From Ampullaceana balthica (taxonomy: Eukaryota; Mollusca; Gastropoda; Lymnaeidae): 64,000 nucleotides of DNA. The notes below the pieces were generated by a model. It did not search any database. It saw nothing but the letters and a program-made list of their open reading frames with translations, and was not told the origin of the DNA. Positions 57,886 through 64,000 of the stretch are shown in pieces; within the stretch, counting starts at the first letter, position 1, and each line of letters begins with the position of its first letter. The stretch lies in NCBI GenBank assembly GCA_944989445.1, contig CALYLW010000550.1:8362-72361 (forward strand), written 5' to 3'. Both the position numbers and the translations under genes were made by a program.

Positions 57886-58349
57886 ATGTTTGACAACTAA
57901 TATTTGTATGTCAATGAAGAATAAAACTACATTTAAATTTTTTAAAATGATTTCGCTGAATATTTGATGAGTAATAAAACAAAATTTATGTTAGCCGGAT
58001 GACTGATTCTTGAGCTGTTATATTGAACCATATTGCATCAATCTGTTGTACAAAATCACGTTTAATTTATTCAGTTTTAGTCAGTGTTGCTTTACTTATT
58101 GTTATTAGTAAGACAGAGAACGAATAAGCAAAATTTTGATGATACGGTGTAAAAATTTAGCCTTGTCTTATGAAATGTAGTTGAGAAGAAATATTCACTC
58201 TTTATTGGATAAGGAGAGATTTCGTCCGATACAAAATATGAAAACAGATATGATTTTCTTACAACAGTTAAACATTGGTACATTGATGAGCTTTACTTCA
58301 TAATACAAAAAAAAAGTTTCTATGACGCTAATGATGGAATTTTGTTGAA

Positions 58350-58740
58350 CTCACAGAGGCAGGGGGGTCACACATTTGTGACGTTGTGTGACGAGGGGGG
58401 TGGGTGTGGGAGGGGATGTTTAAGAACTGGGACGTTACATCAAAATGCGCAATTTTAAATAAAAAAATACACTTAAATAGTTGATTGATTACAATTTATT
58501 TAATGAAGTTTTAAATGACTTCACGCGCGTTACGATAGTAGAGTGCAAACCTTACACTAAATACCTACTTAAATGACAATAAAGTGATTAGAGATATGCT
58601 CATTTTCAAATAGAAAATACGGTTCTTATGGGGGGGGGCGTCATATTGGACGGGGTCTAACTTTCCGTGACCAAGGGGCTGTGGGGGTGAAAAAGTCAGC
58701 TAAAATTGCTAGACGTCTTTTATGGACTGCCCCTAACGCA
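58350..58740. mobile_element. MITE-like G-run element
   Basis: Ends TCTTTTATGGACTGCCCCTA at the right; contains GTGACGTTGTGTGACGAGGGG and a second G-run block (GGACGGGGTCTAAC). Same type as 29257-29374, with an AT-rich middle. Left end uncertain. Confidence 0.5.
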
Positions 58741-58749
58741 CTTTAGCGA

Positions 58750-59520
58750 TTATGACTTTTATAGTAAAACAGCTTAAGGAGAAATGAAGTACAGAAACGC
58801 AAACTTGATTGATATAATTTTAAAAAAAGAACATTAGCGGTTATTTAATAAACATAAAAAGTATGAAATTATGAAAATGATACAAGAAAGCATTTTTGCA
58901 ATGAATAATTTGAGTATTAAAAAATTATAATTAATTTATTAAGGAAATGTTTAATAAGAATGCAAAGAAAAGCCTTTAAGTTTCACCAAAAATAGATGAT
59001 CACTGTATGTTGTTTTTTTGTTGTTTTTTTATACTTATGGTAAGAATCATGATTAATTGTCAGGGGCAAATGCTCATACAGCTTCCTAATGACTTAATAC
59101 TCAGGCTAATTATGTAGATCTTTTGGTGATTTAATTAAACAGTTTTCTAACTGACACATTTGGGTGTACACATTAATGGTGTAGCTTTTTATGAAAGAAA
59201 AAAAGAAAAAAAGAAACATTTACAAATGATTATTTTAACTGCCATAAAATAAAAAATCAACAATTTTTTCGCTAAATGTTTTTGGTTTTTTTTCAATTAC
59301 TTTGGTTATTGCTGTATCACACAAAAAATGTAAACATGTAGAGTTAACTTAACTTCTGTTGTAAATTTTAATGATAAAAACCCATGTATAAATTTTAATT
59401 TAATGTTTTCAAAACAATTATGTGTGTATGTTTACCACATTTAAAATGATATGTGAAAAGTTATAATTTCATGTTAATTTTGAAGTGGCCATTACACACG
59501 GTATAAAACTGGGCTTTTCA
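58750..59520. other. no feature recognised
   Basis: AT-rich; open frames here are short and without domains. Confidence 0.4.
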
Positions 59521-59525
59521 CGGAA

Positions 59526-59706
59526 ACATACCCGTCACTAGTGGGGTGGGGGGATGCGGCCAGAAACGGGTGACACTATCACAGGTGATGACACCAAAGT
59601 GTACAATTGTGTACGTTCCGTTATTTGGCATTGTCAGAGTCGGATGAGAGCTATTGGGTAAGTCGTGAGGGGGTGACACCATGTGCTACCGCTATTGACG
59701 TCTCAG
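59526..59706 (+). mobile_element. family I element, short copy I2
   Basis: CCCGTCACTAGTGGGGTGGG at the left and CTATTGACGTCTCAG at the right pair with the ends of I1. Inside GTGACACTATCACAGGTGATG and ACACCATGTGCTACC also match I1. Confidence 0.6.
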
Positions 59707-59727
59707 CACTAAACATTAGTTTGAGAG

Positions 59728-59885
59728 TAACACACTTCAGCTGTGCACATTTTCAAGTAGTGATTGTGCTCATATCCATCAAGCACGATTCATGCTATTC
59801 TTGTTTTAAATATATTCATTTACATGTATTTACTTTTCTTTATTTAATAGGGGAAGTAAATTATAAACAATACAATAGAATCTTT
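59728..59885 (-). promoter_or_regulatory. copy of the Ig gene upstream region
   Basis: About 160 bp homologous to 48815-48985, including the 35-bp block AACACACTTCAGC...AGTAGTGA with one change and a TATA-like TTTATAATTTACTTCCCC on the minus strand. No signal-peptide exon was found below it; I2 is inserted directly beside it. It may be a duplicated promoter or an ordinary repeat. Confidence 0.3.
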
Positions 59886-60599
59886 AAAACTTAAGATAAA
59901 ATGTTTACGAAGACAGGCGGACAGACAAAGAAAAGACAATGGTGTTGAGCGCAAAGATATATAGATAGAATAATATAAATATTTATTGGCAACATTCCAT
60001 TGTTTTGGAAGCTGATTCTTCAAGTGTTGTCTTGGCTTGGGGTTGTCGTGAAAATTCAAGTGCACGGGTGCAATAACATGATTATTTTTAAAAATGAGTG
60101 TTCTGTGTTTTCTAATTTTTAAATATCTAACAACTAGTTTTCTCTTTGGGTTTTTTTAAAGCATTTTAATTGTTTTTTAATATCTTTTAAAATATGGAAA
60201 ATTAAAAGTTTGAAGAAAATATGTATATTTTTATCCCTTAGTTGCGTGTAGTACAGTTAAAGCAATCTACAGATATTTGTTATGAATCAAAAGAGAAACT
60301 GAGTTGGCAGACTACAGTCATCATCCAGAGCAAGTTTTAAAAAAAACGTAGTTATTTAGTAGTTTCCAAAGATTTTTTTTAATTATCTGATTTTTTAAGC
60401 ATTGACTTTTGATATTTACCTTTTCTTCAAAGCTCTTTGATCATAATAATTAAAACTTGACGTAAAAAACGTATATTATTCTAAGCTTGCAATTGGAACT
60501 TCTCATTATGACGTATCTAAAAAAATAGAGGTAAAAAAGATTTTTAAAAACCATGTTTTTATAAGTGTACTAAAGAGAAGAAAATAATTTAAAACTTAT

Positions 60600-60830
60600 A
60601 AGACTTATATAACTTTTATAGAGATAAACTACAAAATCCTATAATTTAATTACGGTAAATTTGATCGATCTCAAATTTTGACACAATGTATTGTCATCAA
60701 AGATATATCTGTTGTAAAATTGTAAGCTCTCTAGGACCATCAGAAGTGGTTCAATTTTACGTTGGCAAATTTGAAAAATTGTGGAAAGACAGACAGAAAT
60801 GAAAGTTAATAAAAACGTAGTNNATAAGGA
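60600..60830 (-). mobile_element. family F element, partial
   Basis: TTAATTACGGTAAATTTGATCG, TCAAATTTTGACAC and the CTCTAGGACCATCAGAAG segment match 13540-13625. Ends at an assembly gap of two N at 60822-60823. Confidence 0.55.
60822..60823. other. assembly gap (NN)
   Basis: Two undetermined bases within GTAGTNNATAAGG. Confidence 1.
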
Positions 60831-62160
60831 CAATGAACTCTTCTACAACCAAAGAAACCCTGTGAAAAGATGAATACATAACGAATGCTATCATAGAACA
60901 TCAACTTCTATTTATATTTTGCAACAATATCAATAAAAAAAGCGTGTATATGTTAAAAGTTATTCACACTTTTTATTTTTACATCTTGTTGTCGTTTGTT
61001 TCTTATTAGGGCATTGACTAAAATCAAATTAGTCATATGTAACATTGAGCATGTCTTGTAGAAAATACGGCTTAAGTACTCATCCCATAATTGATACCAA
61101 AACTTCATGGAGTAAGAACAAAAAATAAGTGAGAGAGATAGCATCATGTCCTCGTGGGAACATGACGAGCGGTACCATATAAAAAAAGATTAGCGAATCA
61201 ACCCTGTAATCAATTATGCAATAATAAAGACTGCTTCGAAAAAACGTGTATAAAATACTTAGGAGGAGAAGTTTATGATTAACTAACGAAACAAGGCATG
61301 AGAACGGACGTCTCCTTTTAAAGGCCGAAGCGAAGCATGTGAGCTCTAGACTGAGAAAGGGCTTAGATAGGAAATATAAAGTAAAGTGTTTCCGAAATAT
61401 TCCTAGTTATGTCTTTAAAAAACTCCATTTTTTTACATATCAGAATGCTTAGAAACTGGTTTGCATGACATGTTAAAGAATATTTCTGCATGCCACATTT
61501 CAATTGGTCAATTACATTTGTCAAGCAGATTAAAGGAATAGAGAAAAATTGCATCCTATGATTATTTTTTTAAAATAAGTCAAAACTTCAATTTTGTGGA
61601 TGACGACAATGGCGTTAAGAATTATTATCTAAAGCTATTTATTTATACAAATGGTTAGAGTATTACTAGTTTTCTTTTTAGTGTAGAAAACTGTAGTTTC
61701 AGAATTCTTGTTCATAATTTATGCACATGGGGTGACGTTCTTGATTTTATTTCAATATCTTTAATCCATTCATACTGTGTTAATTAACTTACATGATTTA
61801 AATAGAGATTAAACATGTAATAATATATAATTTTCCTCGGACATAGGGGTCTTTGTGTTTGTAAAATCGTGGTGAAAAAGAAAATGTTTATATAAAAGTT
61901 AGACTTTTGATTAAAGTAAAGAAACCATTTGCCTCGATGTTATTTACTGTTTGAGAAGAGTTATGAGATAACAATACAATTTTATTTCATTTGCAGATTT
62001 TTGATTTATTAAATAATCAATTTAACCATTAATAGCATACTCAATTTAAAAAACAAACAGACTAGGAATATGTTTAAAAATGTATCATATGTCTTAAATA
62101 TTATTGATACACTCAAACACATATTTCGCCTCTCCTTGACTCAAAGAAATTTGAAGTAAT
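60831..62160. other. no feature recognised
   Basis: AT-rich sequence with only short open frames and no repeat family I can name. Confidence 0.4.
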
Positions 62161-62164
62161 TTGG

Positions 62165-62385
62165 GGGAGGGGGTGTGGTCAAACATTTCAGGGTTAAAGC
62201 CACATTGGTAAAAAATGAAACGTCAAGGGATCACATCTAAACAAAAATCAGCCTTTTGTCAAATACAAACATCCCCTTTAACGTACATTTATTGATTTTC
62301 GAAATTCCTGCAGGCTTCCGCGGTCCACGCATCACTCTGTCGCAGGCCGCTTACAGCCCGCGGGCCATGGTTTGCCCACTCTTGC
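62165..62385. mobile_element. hAT-type MITE remnant
   Basis: Right part GCCCGCGGGCCATGGTTTGCCCAC and TCTTG match hAT ends of the type CAGGGGTGGGCAAAC read in reverse. The left GGGGGTGTGGTCAAACATT is a decayed partner. About 220 bp. Confidence 0.45.
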
Positions 62386-62599
62386 TCAAAGTTCATTGTA
62401 TTTATTTTTTCGACACTTTTTTTCACATGTCTTCTCAATACTGTTTTATTTGAAAAGATCATTGTCCTTATGAGATGAGTATTGTGCATTTTTTTTCTTT
62501 CCAAGAATTTGAAAAACTAGTCGTTAGCTGTATGCGCGTTAAAATCTTGTGAGGCCTTAGAAACCTTACTGAAATAGCCAACACCAATTCCAACTGACT

Positions 62600-62880
62600 A
62601 TTCTATCCACTGCCATCAAACAAATACATGCTTTGTGCATCCACTCCAAATTACGGGATGTATAAACTTAAAATGTCTTCCGATGTCAATATTTTCAAAC
62701 ACTCGTTTAAAGTCGTATGCCCCTGATAAGCATAGATAAGTGGAAAGCATCATCATACTTGTCCAAAGTGGGAGACTGTTGAATATAGAGATGAAGTTCT
62801 TCACCATTACCACCAGGAAGTAGCAACGATGAGACAAATTCAAGTTCAAAAGCTTGAAAACATTAGTAAGGGAAACAGAA
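62600..62880 (-). pseudogene. unrecognised possible coding remnant
   Basis: On the minus strand two frames give protein-like text: LEFVSSLLLPGGNGEELHLY with QQSPTLDKYDDAFHLSMLIR, then after a shift RVFENIDIGRHFKFIHPVI. Composition differs from the AT-rich flanks. No domain recognised; could be a decayed exon or element. Confidence 0.25.
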
Positions 62881-63263
62881 AAAGGACGCCATAATTATCT
62901 GTTGATCGAGGGTCCTGAATACAGAAGAAGAAGAAGAAGTGCGCACTCAAATGCTTTGTCCTTAACAGATATCCACTAGTCCTTTGAAATTAGTGTACAC
63001 TTAGAACTCTAAATGCAATCTGAATCTTTTATATCAGTGTCAATGAGTTTAAAATAATCGTAATAGTATATTAGTAGTTAGACCAAACCCGTAGCCAGGA
63101 CACAACTTGTTAAACTCTACACCCCCAAATAATATACTGACCTTTATTTCAACATTAAACGTAGTAGGCAATCAATTTCTTGAAATATCATTATACCTTA
63201 TATTTAGTAACAAATTTTAAATGTTGCAATGTTTATTTTCTCTAACTTTTGTCTATGAAATAA

Positions 63264-63543
63264 GGTGAGCCAAACTCCAATTTGTGATACCGCGCTTTTT
63301 AAGTTCGCATTTTATTTATTATTATTATTAATTTGTTTTACCAATTATATTATTTTCTGCTCCTCATCCCATTCCCATAAATTTTACAAAGGGACGAGAA
63401 AAAAAATGGAAACATCGATTAGCCAATTAGAGAAAACATATAATATATGTTTTGTATTATTATTTGGATTCGATACTTATAAGTATCGCATTTAAATAAT
63501 AATACAAAACATTAACAGTTTAGTAATGTATTTGGAGGCTCAC
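63264..63543. mobile_element. MITE-like 280-bp element with a 62-bp palindrome
   Basis: GGTGAGCC at 63264 and GGCTCACC at 63536 are inverted ends, extended by AAACTCCAA / TTTGGAG. Inside, 63449-63510 is a nearly perfect palindrome with an 18-bp perfect centre (CGATACTTATAAGTATCG) and 17-bp perfect outer arms. Confidence 0.5.
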
Positions 63544-64000
63544 CCTACCCTTCCCCAAACAAATACATTTTTACGATAATCACTTCAAATCTTAAGAAAA
63601 TAAAAGTATTTTTATGAGCCTCGGAGTGAGGTTAACATGTAATAAATTCAACTCGAGCCACGTGTTGAAATTTCTCATTTATATTATTCGTGAACTTTAA
63701 AATACAATTGTGTATGTAACAAGCAGGTTTATATGTCACAATTAGTAAAAACAACTCATAAAATAAGCCAAATTACTTAACCTTTAACTAGTACTAGAAA
63801 GCCTATTAGCACTAGTACTGGACTAATATTTATTCAACAATTTATAAATATACTGGTTAATGAAAATTCTCGATTAATCGTAAACATTACAGATTTCATG
63901 CAAAACTTAATGCGAGTTCTATTAAGCTTCTAGAAAGATTTGCCTCGACAATAATTGCACATATGATATCTAAACAAAATTACACAAAATATAGCGCATT
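63544..64000. other. no feature recognised
   Basis: AT-rich; nothing supported to the right edge. Confidence 0.4.

Noticed and set aside
59600..59900. 95-codon plus-strand frame as a gene
   Set aside because: It crosses the end of element I2 and the repeated upstream segment; no domain.

Overview
The window looks like AT-rich intronic and intergenic DNA from an invertebrate animal, most likely a mollusc and plausibly a gastropod. This is inferred from spliced immunoglobulin exons with GT-AG borders, the type of non-LTR and hAT remnants present, and the dense layering of small non-autonomous elements. No prokaryotic features (operons, ribosome binding sites, CRISPR) are present. Most long open frames are microsatellite translations or shadows.

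The one host gene I can support lies on the minus strand. It starts with a signal-peptide exon at 48683-48602 and continues with a six-cysteine Ig exon (38017-37694), the first part of a second Ig domain (35511-35399), the last part of that domain (21385-21196) and a second copy of the six-cysteine Ig exon (12747-12427). Every splice phase fits the next (1; 1-1; 1-0; 0-1; 1-1). The gene therefore spans at least 36 kb, runs off the left edge, and carries introns of 2-14 kb packed with transposons. It predicts a secreted or cell-surface Ig-superfamily protein.

Layout: 1-3177 is a near-perfect palindrome of a Helitron-like element (family A). 3178-8695 is a train of Helitrons joined end to end or nested (families C, B, A); one insertion of A into B can be reversed exactly to an empty site. 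8779-14970 holds two more A copies, one with a 940-bp ATGT microsatellite, with the last known Ig exon between them. 15.2-20.8 kb holds family G Helitrons, a SINE and four tandem family E elements. 22.4-30.8 kb is old, decayed A-like DNA broken by family D elements, LINE 3-prime ends, an integrase-like (KRBA2-type) pseudogene and a hAT element. 31.1-34.0 kb holds a 1.95-kb DNA transposon with G/C-run terminal repeats and a decayed two-exon gene, then a hAT deletion derivative (family H). 36.4-37.6 kb has two tandem D elements. 38.2-47.8 kb is a hAT-rich block: families I and H and a GTF2IRD2-like hAT gene that was invaded by a LINE, a SINE and a MITE and then broken by an inversion. A Tigger-like fragment follows. 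48.0-54.1 kb has the signal-peptide exon, its probable promoter, an RTE-type LINE pseudogene flanked by long direct duplications, and E and D elements. 55-64 kb holds E, B and D remnants, MITEs and long stretches with nothing recognisable.

The mobile DNA works as strata rather than as a system. Families A, B, C and G share Helitron hallmarks (AT-rich start, 3-prime hairpin followed by CTAG, insertion before T). Families D and E look like Helentron/Helitron2 derivatives, with an inverted copy of the 5-prime end lying about 40 bp inside the 3-prime end. No copy encodes a visible Rep/helicase, so all would depend on a partner elsewhere.
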